From assembly GCA_024278565.1 (NCBI GenBank), contig JAJRSY010000141.1, positions 1 to 14,059 on the forward strand: a stretch of 14,059 nt of DNA, in the 5' to 3' direction. The notes under the pieces were generated by a model. The model was not told the origin of the DNA, did not search any database, and saw only the letters and a list, made by a program, of their open reading frames with translations. The position numbers and the translations under genes were made by a program. Each line of letters begins with the position of its first letter. Position 1 is the first letter of the stretch. Shown here one piece after another: positions 7,117 to 14,059 of this stretch. The DNA is from Bacteroidota bacterium. GTDB lineage: Bacteria > Bacteroidota > Bacteroidia > Flavobacteriales > Flavobacteriaceae.

Positions 7117-7881
7117 TTACTGAATTTTGATAAATCGTTCGTCCACGGTCGATTTGAGGGTGTCTACCTTCTTAAAGTGGTCGATCATGGCATTGCGTAT
7201 TAAATAATCGGTATTGCTCGAGTTCAACGTGTCTTGAAAGAAAATCATATCACCCCCATCTGTCAATAAATAGTCAGAGGTGGCCACAAAGTAATTTCGA
7301 TTTTTGTTAAACGGCTCGTTTTGAATTTTAAGCGATTTTAGTTGGTCTGTGCGATCAATGATAATCTGTATGCCTGCAATAGGGTGCGCTCTTTTAGAGT
7401 TGATCAAGAAGTCTACCAATTTCAATACGGTTTCCCCTTTCAGTTCCACAACGACTATTGAATTCTCGAAGGGCATTACTTCGTAGGCAGTTCGGGCAGA
7501 TACATTTCCCGAAGAAATAATGGCACGTATGCCACCGTGGTTCAAGAATACAAAATCGATTTCATGGCCTGTGCGAGCTTTAAAAATAGGGTTCACCTCT
7601 GATAAAACAATATCGGCCATTAGGTTTCCTGCTGAGGTATTGTATGTACCGTCCACTTTGGTTATCATTTGAGGGGCATAGGCCAAAGTACTGTCCAACA
7701 CCTCATTGATACGTTTTCGAAACGGAGAAACATAAGATTCAATAGAGTCGATGGCTGTCAAAGTACTGTCTATGGAAATCTGTTCGGCCGTGATTCGTGA
7801 TAAACTACCGTTTTCGTTCTTGCACGAAACTATTTGAATAATTGTTATAAATACAACAAAATGTTTAATTTTTAAAATCAT
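7117..7881 (-). CDS. 5'-nucleotidase C-terminal domain lipoprotein
   Basis: A 254-residue partner of the adjacent metallophosphatase, matching the C-terminal (nucleoside-binding) domain of UshA-type 5'-nucleotidases. Seen motifs: GNLMADI (85-91), NHGGIR (114-119), YEVMPFEN (133-140) and SDYLLTDGGDM (202-212), all characteristic of this domain. The signal peptide ends in QIVSC with lipidated C20. The catalytic metal site is absent, so activity requires the other chain. It is the first gene of a tight minus-strand group (gaps of 9 and 12 bases to the next two genes). The start ATG at 7881 is the only one giving a complete signal peptide. Residues 24-75 are a charged linker of no recognised type. 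Confidence 0.88.
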   Translation of the reverse strand: MILKIKHFVVFITIIQIVSCKNENGSLSRITAEQISIDSTLTAIDSIESYVSPFRKRINEVLDSTLAYAPQMITKVDGTYNTSAGNLMADIVLSEVNPIFKARTGHEIDFVFLNHGGIRAIISSGNVSARTAYEVMPFENSIVVVELKGETVLKLVDFLINSKRAHPIAGIQIIIDRTDQLKSLKIQNEPFNKNRNYFVATSDYLLTDGGDMIFFQDTLNSSNTDYLIRNAMIDHFKKVDTLKSTVDERFIKIQ

Positions 7882-7924
7882 TATAGTTTTTATCTTGCAC
7901 TCGAATAGATGAGTTGATATTCTT

Positions 7925-7932
7925 TACATTTG
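7925..7932 (+). promoter_or_regulatory. Likely -7 promoter box for DUF6913-dapA
   Basis: TACATTTG is an exact match to the Bacteroidota -7 consensus TAnnTTTG, 17 bases before the ATG at 7950. It implies a leader of only about a dozen bases. TTG triplets upstream lie 8 and 27 bases away, neither at the usual distance, so the -33 element is unresolved. Confidence 0.5.
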
Positions 7933-7949
7933 TGTAAAGGTAAAAATAC

Positions 7950-8486
7950 ATGTTTAAGGGAATAAAAGAGAAGTTCAAACAAAAATCAAGTCTTAAATTT
8001 TTAAAGGAAGAACTTAAGAAGCCGTTTGCTGAGGTAAAACGAACGCAGGGCATCACTTCAATTGCCTGTTTGGTGGATCTTGATAAATTTGACGATGCAG
8101 ACAAATTCTTTGACTTTGTAGAAGAGTTTGCCATACGGCCCAATGCGGTCAAGATTATTGGGTACAAACAGTATTATGACAAGAATTCGCCCTATTCCAC
8201 ACCCGTTTTTTCCGATAAGGACCTGGGTTGGAAAGGAGACATAGAAAACAGTTACGTACTTGAATTTTTAAGCAGGGAATACGATTTGTTGGTCAACTAC
8301 TATACCGAGGAAAATTTGATGTTGCAATTAATGAGTTTAAAGACCAAGGCGAGAGTAAGGGTAGGATTTAAGGAAGTGGATTCAAGGTTCAATGATTTGA
8401 TAATAGATTCACCCATTAAAGATTTTAAGACGTTTAAACAAGAACTGAAAAAGTATTTGAAGGTTCTAAATGAAATTGAACGATGA
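7950..8486 (+). CDS. DUF6913-family protein
   Basis: A 178-residue cytosolic protein of unknown function, of the type found next to dapA in many Flavobacteriia. The N-terminus (1-30) is strongly basic and helical. The middle has IACLVDLDKFDDADKFFDFV (58-75 region), an alternating strand-helix pattern. DLLVNYY and the closing basic helix (KTFKQELKKYLKVL) are also recognisable. There is no signal peptide, membrane segment or catalytic motif that I can identify. The stop overlaps the dapA start by four bases (ATGA at 8483-8486), so translation of the two is probably coupled. Family placement is from memory of the neighbourhood and sequence style; function should be left open. Confidence 0.75.
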   Translation: MFKGIKEKFKQKSSLKFLKEELKKPFAEVKRTQGITSIACLVDLDKFDDADKFFDFVEEFAIRPNAVKIIGYKQYYDKNSPYSTPVFSDKDLGWKGDIENSYVLEFLSREYDLLVNYYTEENLMLQLMSLKTKARVRVGFKEVDSRFNDLIIDSPIKDFKTFKQELKKYLKVLNEIER

Positions 8487-9373
8487 AACAATTGATTGGT
8501 ACGGGCGTCGCTTTGGTTACCCCGTTTAATGATGATTTTTCGATTGACACCGATGCTTTAGAGCGTATTGTAAACTATTGTGTCGATGGTGGTGTTGACT
8601 ATCTGGTGGTAATGGGCACCACGGCTGAATCGGTTACCTTGAGCAAGGGCGAGAAGAAGGTGGCCATTAAAACAATAGTGGAGACCAATGCTGGCAGGTT
8701 GCCCCTTGTGCTGGGTATCGGTGGAAATAGTACATATAGGGTAGTACATGAGTTCAAATCGTTGGAATCTGATGATTTTGATGCCATATTATCTGTAACG
8801 CCTTATTACAATAAACCTACCCAAGAGGGTCTTTATCAACATTTTAAAGCTATTTCAGAAGTCGCTAAAAAACCGGTCGTACTATACAATGTACCGAGCA
8901 GAACGGGAAGCAATATGTTGCCGAACACTGTTTTTCGTTTGGCCAATGATTTTGAAAATATAGTTGGTGTCAAAGAAGCATCGGGCGACATGGTGCAGGT
9001 AAAACAACTTATTGATGGTTGTCCCGATGGGTTTCATATAATCTCAGGAGACGATGAAACCGCATTAGAGACTGTTTTGGCCGGTGGGTCGGGAGTGATT
9101 TCGGTTTTGGGCCAAGGCCTGCCGCTTGAATTCTCGAAGATGATCAATTTGGCGCTGCAAAGAAAAGAAGCTGAAGCCCATAATGTCAATAACAATCTAC
9201 AGGATGGCATGGATCTTATTTTCAGGGAAGGAAACCCGGCGGGAATAAAATCTATTTTTGAAATTTTAGGGCTTTCAAGTGCAGTGGTGCGACTACCTTT
9301 GGTAGAGGCAACCAAGGGGTTGAAAGAAAAAATAGCTGCTTTTGTAAAACCGTTTATGAAGGTTACGGCATAA
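8483..9373 (+). CDS. dapA: 4-hydroxy-tetrahydrodipicolinate synthase
   Basis: Condenses pyruvate with aspartate semialdehyde, the first committed step to diaminopimelate (peptidoglycan) and lysine. At 296 residues it has normal length for the class I aldolase barrel. Catalytic residues can be matched to the E. coli enzyme: Schiff-base K164 in VGVKEASGD, the proton-relay residues T46-T47 in GTTAES, Y109 in PYYNKPTQEGLYQHF and Y135 in LYNVPSRTG. The ATG overlaps the preceding DUF6913 stop by four bases. No transporter or other dap gene is adjacent. The 222 bases following it hold no clear intrinsic terminator. Nothing is unusual, and the identification is secure. Confidence 0.97.
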   Translation: MKQLIGTGVALVTPFNDDFSIDTDALERIVNYCVDGGVDYLVVMGTTAESVTLSKGEKKVAIKTIVETNAGRLPLVLGIGGNSTYRVVHEFKSLESDDFDAILSVTPYYNKPTQEGLYQHFKAISEVAKKPVVLYNVPSRTGSNMLPNTVFRLANDFENIVGVKEASGDMVQVKQLIDGCPDGFHIISGDDETALETVLAGGSGVISVLGQGLPLEFSKMINLALQRKEAEAHNVNNNLQDGMDLIFREGNPAGIKSIFEILGLSSAVVRLPLVEATKGLKEKIAAFVKPFMKVTA

Positions 9374-9459
9374 GACGCTTTTTGATATTTCTTCACTCGC
9401 ATAACCTCTTTTTAGTACTTGGCATGTTTGAATTTTATGGTCGGCAAATGTAAAAGTAT

Positions 9460-9529
9460 GGTGCTATTATGGTTGCTTTCTACTGAATCAATAGCGTTAA
9501 AACTTCGCCAAATACGGTGCAATTATGGT
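9460..9529. repeat. Imperfect 14-base direct repeat between dapA and bamD
   Basis: GGTGCTATTATGGT at 9460-9473 and GGTGCAATTATGGT at 9516-9529 differ at one base and are 56 bases apart, about five helical turns. A partial third copy (GGTACTATT, near 9535) follows. They lie upstream of the bamD promoter candidate. A regulator site is possible; chance in AT-rich sequence is not excluded. Confidence 0.35.
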
Positions 9530-9583
9530 GGTGCGGTACTATTTTAGCCTAGTGAAATGTTTTTTATATCCGTTGATAATCCC

Positions 9584-9591
9584 TAATTTTG
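9584..9591 (+). promoter_or_regulatory. Likely -7 promoter box for bamD-rpoZ-coaBC
   Basis: TAATTTTG exactly matches TAnnTTTG and ends only four bases before the first ATG at 9596. Transcription would begin about there, which favours the second ATG (9608) as the translation start. The nearest TTG (9573-9575) is only eight bases away, too close for a normal -33 box. Confidence 0.45.
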
Positions 9592-9607
9592 CAAAATGTT
9601 TTTAAGA

Positions 9608-10438
9608 ATGAAGCGATTTATTCCAATTCTGATTTTTGTAGCTGTCTTCAGTTCGTGCAATGAGTACCAAAAGGTGCTTAAAAACGAAGATGTTAAGGCA
9701 AAATATGATTTGGCACAAAAATACTATGAGGCGAAAGATTTTAAACGTTCAAATCGACTCTTCGAACAAATAGCACCAAAATACGTAGGCAAGCCGCAGG
9801 GTGAGCGTGTTATGTTCTTTTTGGCCAATACCTATTTTCAAAGAGAAGATTATAATATGGCAAGTTACCAGTTCGAGCGTTTTGTAAAATCATACCCCAA
9901 AAGTGATAAAGTTCAGGAAGCCGCCTTTTTAGTGGCGGAGAGTTTTTATATGCTCTCTCCGAATTATTCATTAGATCAGACAGATACAGAAAAGGCCTTG
10001 GTCAAATTACAAAGTTACATCAATACCTACCCTGATTCTGAGTTTTTTGACGAAGCCAATAAAATGGCCAAAACCTTGACAACAAAAAAAGAAAGAAAGG
10101 CATTTGAGATAGCAAAACAGTTCGATAAGTTAGGTGAGTTTGACCTAACTGTCTTAAAATCGGCAATCGCTGCTCTAGATAATTTCGCATCTGATCACCC
10201 TGGGTCGGTTTATCGTGAAGAAGCCTTGTTCTTAAAGGTAGATGCGCTTACCCATTTGGCGGTCAACAGTCTTGATCGATTAAAAAAAGAGCGTCTTAAG
10301 AGCGCAAAGGATGCCTATGGAATTTTGAAAAAGAAATACCCAGACACCCAATTTGCGAAGAAGGCGGACAATTTGCTTAAAAAAATCGAAAAAGAAATGC
10401 TCGACTTTGGTAGTTCAACAATAAAGGAAACAAAATAA
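9608..10438 (+). CDS. bamD: Outer membrane protein assembly factor BamD (lipoprotein)
   Basis: A TPR-repeat lipoprotein of the Bam complex, which inserts beta-barrel proteins into the outer membrane. From the ATG at 9608 it has 276 residues: signal MKRFIPILIFVAVFSS then lipidated C17. A longer start at 9596 adds MFLR; I prefer 9608 because homologues begin with Met-Lys and the promoter box lies almost on top of 9596. TPR-like units are visible: KYYEAKDFKRSNRLFEQIAP, then NTYFQREDYNMASYQFERFV, then ALVKLQSYINTYPDSEF. The phylum-typical SPNYSLDQTDTEKAL stretch lies between them. It is followed after 13 bases by rpoZ. The length and repeats match Bacteroidota BamD, so the identification is good. 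Confidence 0.92.
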   Translation: MKRFIPILIFVAVFSSCNEYQKVLKNEDVKAKYDLAQKYYEAKDFKRSNRLFEQIAPKYVGKPQGERVMFFLANTYFQREDYNMASYQFERFVKSYPKSDKVQEAAFLVAESFYMLSPNYSLDQTDTEKALVKLQSYINTYPDSEFFDEANKMAKTLTTKKERKAFEIAKQFDKLGEFDLTVLKSAIAALDNFASDHPGSVYREEALFLKVDALTHLAVNSLDRLKKERLKSAKDAYGILKKKYPDTQFAKKADNLLKKIEKEMLDFGSSTIKETK

Positions 10439-10451
10439 ACACTCAGTTACT

Positions 10452-10784
10452 ATGAATACAAACGACCTAATGAATTCAAAAGCTTCTATCTCGACGAAAA
10501 CGATCAATAGAAATGATTTTGATAAAGAAACGAATAATATATACGAGGCTATAGTCATTGCTGCTAAAAGAGCGGTGCAGATCAATTCAGAGATCAAAAA
10601 AGAACTTCTTGAGAAATTGGAAGAGTTTGCAACCTATAGCGATAGTCTTGAAGAGGTTTTTGAGAACAAAGAACAGATTGAAGTCTCTAAATTCTACGAA
10701 AAATTACCAAAACCGCATTCGCTTGCGGTAGAGGAGTGGTTGACTGATAAAATATACCACAGAAACACAGAGAAAGATCAATAA
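10452..10784 (+). CDS. rpoZ: DNA-directed RNA polymerase omega subunit
   Basis: A 110-residue small subunit that helps RNA polymerase beta-prime fold and assemble. The core at about 22-50 (DFDKETNNIYEAIVIAAKRA, then VQINSEIKKEL) matches the Bacteroidota omega pattern, where the helix with AIVIAAKRAVQI corresponds to the conserved ARRARQL-type helix of other omegas. The C-terminus (LPKPHSLAVEEWLTDKIY) is a phylum-typical extension. It lies 13 bases after bamD and four bases before coaBC. The linkage of rpoZ to coaBC is also seen in Firmicutes, which supports the call. No unusual features. Confidence 0.88.
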   Translation: MNTNDLMNSKASISTKTINRNDFDKETNNIYEAIVIAAKRAVQINSEIKKELLEKLEEFATYSDSLEEVFENKEQIEVSKFYEKLPKPHSLAVEEWLTDKIYHRNTEKDQ

Positions 10785-10788
10785 GGTA

Positions 10789-11994
10789 ATGCTGGGCGGT
10801 AAAAAAATTCTTTTAGGTATTACTGGGGGAATAGCTGCTTACAAAATGACCTTTCTTGTTCGATTGTTAATAAAAGCTGGTGCCGAGGTCAAGATTGTCT
10901 TGACCGAAAGTGCCAGCTCTTTTGTTTCGCCACTTACCTTGGCGACCCTTTCTAAAAACCCCGTACATTCGGCTTTTGTCAATGAAGAAAGCGGCACGTT
11001 GGAGTGGAACAACCACGTAGAGTTAGGTCTTTGGGCCGATTTGATGCTCATTGCCCCAGCAACAGCGAACACCTTGTCAAAGATGGCGAATGGCATCTGT
11101 GACAACCTGTTGATGGCTACTTACCTTTCGGCAAAGTGTCCCGTTTTTTTTGCCCCTGCCATGGATTTGGACATGTACAAGCACCCAACGACCAAGGCTT
11201 CTTTTGACAAACTACAATCTTTTGGTACTATAATGATTCCGGCAGCTTCCGGTGAATTGGCAAGTGGTCTCCATGGCGAAGGTAGAATGGCAGAGCCTGA
11301 AGATATTCTTGACTTTATTAAAGAACATTTATCCGAAGGGCTTCCCTTAAAAGGCAAAAAAGTTTTAATAACCGCGGGGCCTACCTTTGAATCTATTGAC
11401 CCTGTTCGGTTTATCGGTAACCATTCCACAGGTTTGATGGGTTACGAATTGGCTAACGAAGCATTCTGTCTTGGTGCCACTGTTGTTCTCGTCTCTGGCC
11501 CATCGCACCTCAGTGTTTCCAATGATTTGATTACGCTGGTAAAAGTAGTTTCCGCCGATGAAATGTACCATGCAGTACATTCACATTACAAAGACGCTGA
11601 TATTGCCATTTGTGCCGCCGCAGTAGCTGATTATCGGCCCGTAGAACCAGCGGGTCAGAAGATTAAAAAATCTAGTGGTGAACTGTCCATAGAACTGATG
11701 AAGACCAAGGACATTCTTTTTTCCTTGGGAGAAAATAAGAAAAATCAGTATTTGGTAGGTTTTGCCCTAGAGACCGAAAACGAGCTAGAAAACGCCAAAG
11801 GGAAGCTGAAAAAGAAAAATCTCGATGCTATTGTACTCAATTCTTTGAACGATAAGGGGGCCGGTTTTGGAGAGCCAACCAATAAAATAACGTTTATAGA
11901 TAAGAATTTACATATAAAAACGTTTGCTTTAAAAAGTAAGGCGGCCGTTGCCGTCGATATTTTTTCAGAAATATTAAGTAGAATTCATGCGTAA
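10789..11994 (+). CDS. coaBC: Bifunctional phosphopantothenoylcysteine decarboxylase / phosphopantothenate-cysteine ligase
   Basis: Makes 4'-phosphopantetheine for coenzyme A: CoaB joins cysteine to phosphopantothenate, and the FMN-dependent CoaC part decarboxylates the product. CoaC occupies about 1-180: GITGGIAAYK (10-19), catalytic H76 in NNHVELG, and APATANTLSKMANG (89-102). The normal PxMNxxMW motif reads PAMDLDMY (123-130), so the E. coli N125 position is D126. The substrate-loop cysteine (E. coli C158) is S159 in GELASGLHGEGRM. CoaB occupies about 187-401: GPTFESIDPVRFIGNHSTG (197-215), AAAVADYRP (276-284) and KIKK (291-294). Both halves are full length at 401 residues. It overlaps the following DUF4835 gene by eight bases. 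Function is secure; the substitutions are probably phylum-typical. Confidence 0.95.
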   Translation: MLGGKKILLGITGGIAAYKMTFLVRLLIKAGAEVKIVLTESASSFVSPLTLATLSKNPVHSAFVNEESGTLEWNNHVELGLWADLMLIAPATANTLSKMANGICDNLLMATYLSAKCPVFFAPAMDLDMYKHPTTKASFDKLQSFGTIMIPAASGELASGLHGEGRMAEPEDILDFIKEHLSEGLPLKGKKVLITAGPTFESIDPVRFIGNHSTGLMGYELANEAFCLGATVVLVSGPSHLSVSNDLITLVKVVSADEMYHAVHSHYKDADIAICAAAVADYRPVEPAGQKIKKSSGELSIELMKTKDILFSLGENKKNQYLVGFALETENELENAKGKLKKKNLDAIVLNSLNDKGAGFGEPTNKITFIDKNLHIKTFALKSKAAVAVDIFSEILSRIHA

Positions 11995-12880
11995 CCTTAT
12001 TTTAGCCACTCTTTGTTTTGTGTTCTCGTTTGGGGCAAATGCCCAAGAATTGAATTGTACGGTTACCGTAAATTCGGATCAGGTATCACAAACCAACCAA
12101 CAGGTTTTCAATACCTTGGAGCGCGCACTTAATGATTTGGTGAACAAAACCAAGTGGACAAATAGAAAGAACACCGATAACGAGAAGGTCAATGGCCAAA
12201 TGTTCATAACCATAACCAAGTTTGAAAGTAATAGGTTTGAGGGCAATATTCAAATTCAATCTTCAAGGCCCGTTTTCAATACCTCTTACGAAACACCTGT
12301 ATTTAACTATAAAGACAATCAATTTACCTTTGAGTATATTGAATTTCAGCCTATGGTGTTCAATGTAAACGTGCATGAATCAAATCTGGTAAGTGTAGTG
12401 GCATATTATGTTTACATTATGTTGGGACTTGATGCTGATACCTTTGCCTTGGAAGGCGGTACCGATAATTTTAAGATTGCACGAAAAATAGTCGCCCAAG
12501 CGCAGGGAACCAACTCAAAAGGATGGGAGCATACCGCAGATAATGATCGTAGTAGATTTGATTTGGTCGATAACCTGTTATCGAACACCTATAGAGAATA
12601 TAGGGTGGCCATGTACAACTACCATAGAAAAGGGCTGGATATTTTAGGTGACAATAACAGTACGGGAAAACAGGTAATTGCCGGCACTATGAAATTGTTC
12701 GAAACAATGATAAAAAGAAGGCCCAACGCCTTTTTGATCTCCACATTTTTTGATGCTAAATCCGATGAGATCCAAAATATCTTTTCAGATGGTCCCAAGG
12801 TCGATATCGTTAAGTTAAAGGAGACGCTTAATAGAATAGCGCCACTTTATTCCAGTACTTGGAACGATATTAAGTATTAG
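11987..12880 (+). CDS. DUF4835-family exported protein
   Basis: A 297-residue protein with a clean Sec signal peptide, MRNLILATLCFVFSFGANAQ, cleaved near ANAQ-EL. The family is Bacteroidota-specific and usually follows coaBC. Motifs visible are LNCTVTVNSDQVS (just after cleavage), NTLERALNDLVNKTKW, and YYVYIMLGLDADTFALEGG (about 141-159). A long helix rich in charged residues ends with ETLNRIAPLYSSTWNDIKY. There is no lipobox or catalytic motif, so it is probably periplasmic. I have a recollection that some annotations tie this family to type IX secretion (PorD), which cannot be checked here. The start overlaps the end of coaBC by eight bases, implying coupling. Confidence 0.85.
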   Translation: MRNLILATLCFVFSFGANAQELNCTVTVNSDQVSQTNQQVFNTLERALNDLVNKTKWTNRKNTDNEKVNGQMFITITKFESNRFEGNIQIQSSRPVFNTSYETPVFNYKDNQFTFEYIEFQPMVFNVNVHESNLVSVVAYYVYIMLGLDADTFALEGGTDNFKIARKIVAQAQGTNSKGWEHTADNDRSRFDLVDNLLSNTYREYRVAMYNYHRKGLDILGDNNSTGKQVIAGTMKLFETMIKRRPNAFLISTFFDAKSDEIQNIFSDGPKVDIVKLKETLNRIAPLYSSTWNDIKY

Positions 12881-12994
12881 GCTTCTTATTTGCGAATACA
12901 TTTCTTACGCCCTTTAATTATTCTACGTTTTGATTTAATGGAATTTTCGTAGCTATACTTATGCTGTGACTAATAATTTTCCGATATTCATATA

Positions 12995-13996
12995 ATGAAC
13001 GGTGCTTTAAACTATAATTTTTTTAACACACTTATTTTTTCTGGTATCATTTATGGGTTGGTTTTTTGTACACGAATCCTCTTAAATAAAAAATATACAT
13101 CCAGAACACGTACTTTTTTAATGTTTACTGTTTTATCAATGACCCTAAGTAATTTGCAATACTGGTTAATTGATATTGGTTTGAGGGAGAGATATGAAGT
13201 GCCCAAAGTGTTCTATGTTCAATTTGAATTACTTATACTTCCTTTTTTCTTCCTGTTTATATGTGGGTACTTGAAACAAAGGGTTGCCAAAAAGTATATT
13301 CTACTATTAATGGCTCCATTTTTTCTTGGTATGATGTATCAAATCTCTACCTATATGATGGAAATACAAAACCCTCGATTAACTGGATATAATTTTATCG
13401 CAGAGGTTTTGACAATAAGTTATTCCTTGTTGTTGATAATCTTGATTTTCATGAAAATTTTTTCATATGAAAAGCGTAAAGTATCTAACCTCAACAATAG
13501 GAAAATTGAAGTAAATACTGTTTGGCTAAAGCAAATTTTAATCATAGGAATTACAATTTGTGCTATATGGGTGTTGACAACTCAATTGTTTTATTTGAAG
13601 GGGCAGCATTCCTTTCAGACATATTACCCTTTATGGATTGGTATTTCTATTGTTATCTATTGGATTGGTAACAAAGGCGTCATGGAGTTGAAAATTGCAA
13701 GAGAGCGAGAGTTTATTCGTAGTAGAAAGAAGACTATAGAGTTTTCTAATCGTCATTCTACTCCAATGGGTAGTAAAGGGAAAGGGTTGCGATTATTTGA
13801 GAAAATGGTTTCAGAGATAGAGGAGCAACAATTATATACAAACCCAAATTTATCACTTCAAACAGTTGCCGATAAATATGATATTAGCACTGGCTATCTA
13901 TCACAGTTAATAAGTATTTATAGAGGTGTCAAGTTAGCTTCTTATCTTAATTTCCTGATAACCTATGTGTTGAGTATTTATCATTCTATTAATTAG
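12995..13996 (+). CDS. Seven-helix membrane protein with truncated AraC-type DNA-binding domain
   Basis: A 333-residue protein with about seven hydrophobic helices (roughly 7-29, 39-57, 75-92, 101-119, 137-158, 178-198, 210-228), then a basic linker (235-262) and the start of an AraC-type domain (272-320: NLSLQTVADKYDISTGYLSQ is the first helix-turn-helix). Complete members of this Bacteroidota membrane-AraC group carry two helix-turn-helices over about 100 residues. Here the protein stops after LNFLITYVLSIYHSIN, so the second is absent. In the frame starting at 13960 the next codons read NLCVEYLSFY and then stop, which resembles the usual N-x-R-V-E after the first helix-turn-helix. This suggests a frameshift and decay. 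Base composition is AT-richer than its neighbours, consistent with later arrival. It is separated from DUF4835 by 114 bases. Confidence 0.75.
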   Translation: MNGALNYNFFNTLIFSGIIYGLVFCTRILLNKKYTSRTRTFLMFTVLSMTLSNLQYWLIDIGLRERYEVPKVFYVQFELLILPFFFLFICGYLKQRVAKKYILLLMAPFFLGMMYQISTYMMEIQNPRLTGYNFIAEVLTISYSLLLIILIFMKIFSYEKRKVSNLNNRKIEVNTVWLKQILIIGITICAIWVLTTQLFYLKGQHSFQTYYPLWIGISIVIYWIGNKGVMELKIAREREFIRSRKKTIEFSNRHSTPMGSKGKGLRLFEKMVSEIEEQQLYTNPNLSLQTVADKYDISTGYLSQLISIYRGVKLASYLNFLITYVLSIYHSIN

Positions 13997-14059
13997 GTTG
14001 TCAAATATAGTTTGCTTGTGAATCGACCTATTTAGGCGGTAGCTATACTCATCTAAATA

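Noticed and set aside
6196..7881. Split nucleotidase as a frameshifted single gene
   Set aside because: Each half has its own start, its own export signal and complete domain ends, with a nine-base gap, so these are two real genes.
9374..9595. Possible small RNA or terminator between dapA and bamD
   Set aside because: No strong stem-loop with T-tract could be found; only direct repeats and a promoter box are supported.

Overview
The window looks like ordinary chromosome from a marine-type Flavobacteriaceae (phylum Bacteroidota). Supporting signs are the order DUF6913 - dapA - bamD - omega - coaBC - DUF4835, the many short lipoprotein signals of the SSC type, TAnnTTTG-like promoter boxes, AT-rich start regions with little Shine-Dalgarno signal, and a 5'-nucleotidase split into two genes. 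The family-level taxonomy is inference from gene content; no rRNA is present.

Layout. Positions 1-439 hold no gene but contain GC-rich REP-like hairpins. Positions 440-1039 (minus) encode a thiopurine-methyltransferase-like enzyme. It diverges from a large lipoprotein at 1172-4558 (plus) that joins ThuA, PQQ-type sugar dehydrogenase, PKD, cytochrome c and a C-terminal beta-rich carbohydrate-binding-like region. A gene-free convergent gap (4559-4918) contains a cluster of perfect palindromes, one of them sharing its core with the hairpin at 58-78. A minus-strand group follows (transcribed from 7881 down to 4919): the 5'-nucleotidase C-terminal domain lipoprotein, its metallophosphatase partner with a Tat signal, a GNAT acetyltransferase, and a NIPSNAP-family protein whose signal peptide has no normal start codon.

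From 7950 to 12880 (plus) runs the conserved housekeeping block: DUF6913 and dapA (lysine and peptidoglycan precursor), then bamD (outer-membrane protein assembly), RNA polymerase omega, coaBC (coenzyme A) and a DUF4835 exported protein, mostly with overlaps or gaps of a few bases. At 12995-13996 lies an AT-rich gene for a seven-helix membrane protein with an AraC-type DNA-binding domain that stops about half way. It sits where, from memory of related genomes, recN often follows DUF4835.

I see no CRISPR array, rRNA, tRNA, complete insertion sequence, phage gene or recognisable defence system. The points most worth a second look are the truncated AraC-type gene, the start-less NIPSNAP gene, the palindrome clusters, the substituted CoaC catalytic residues and the two-route export of the split nucleotidase. 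I do not see a convincing new multi-gene system.
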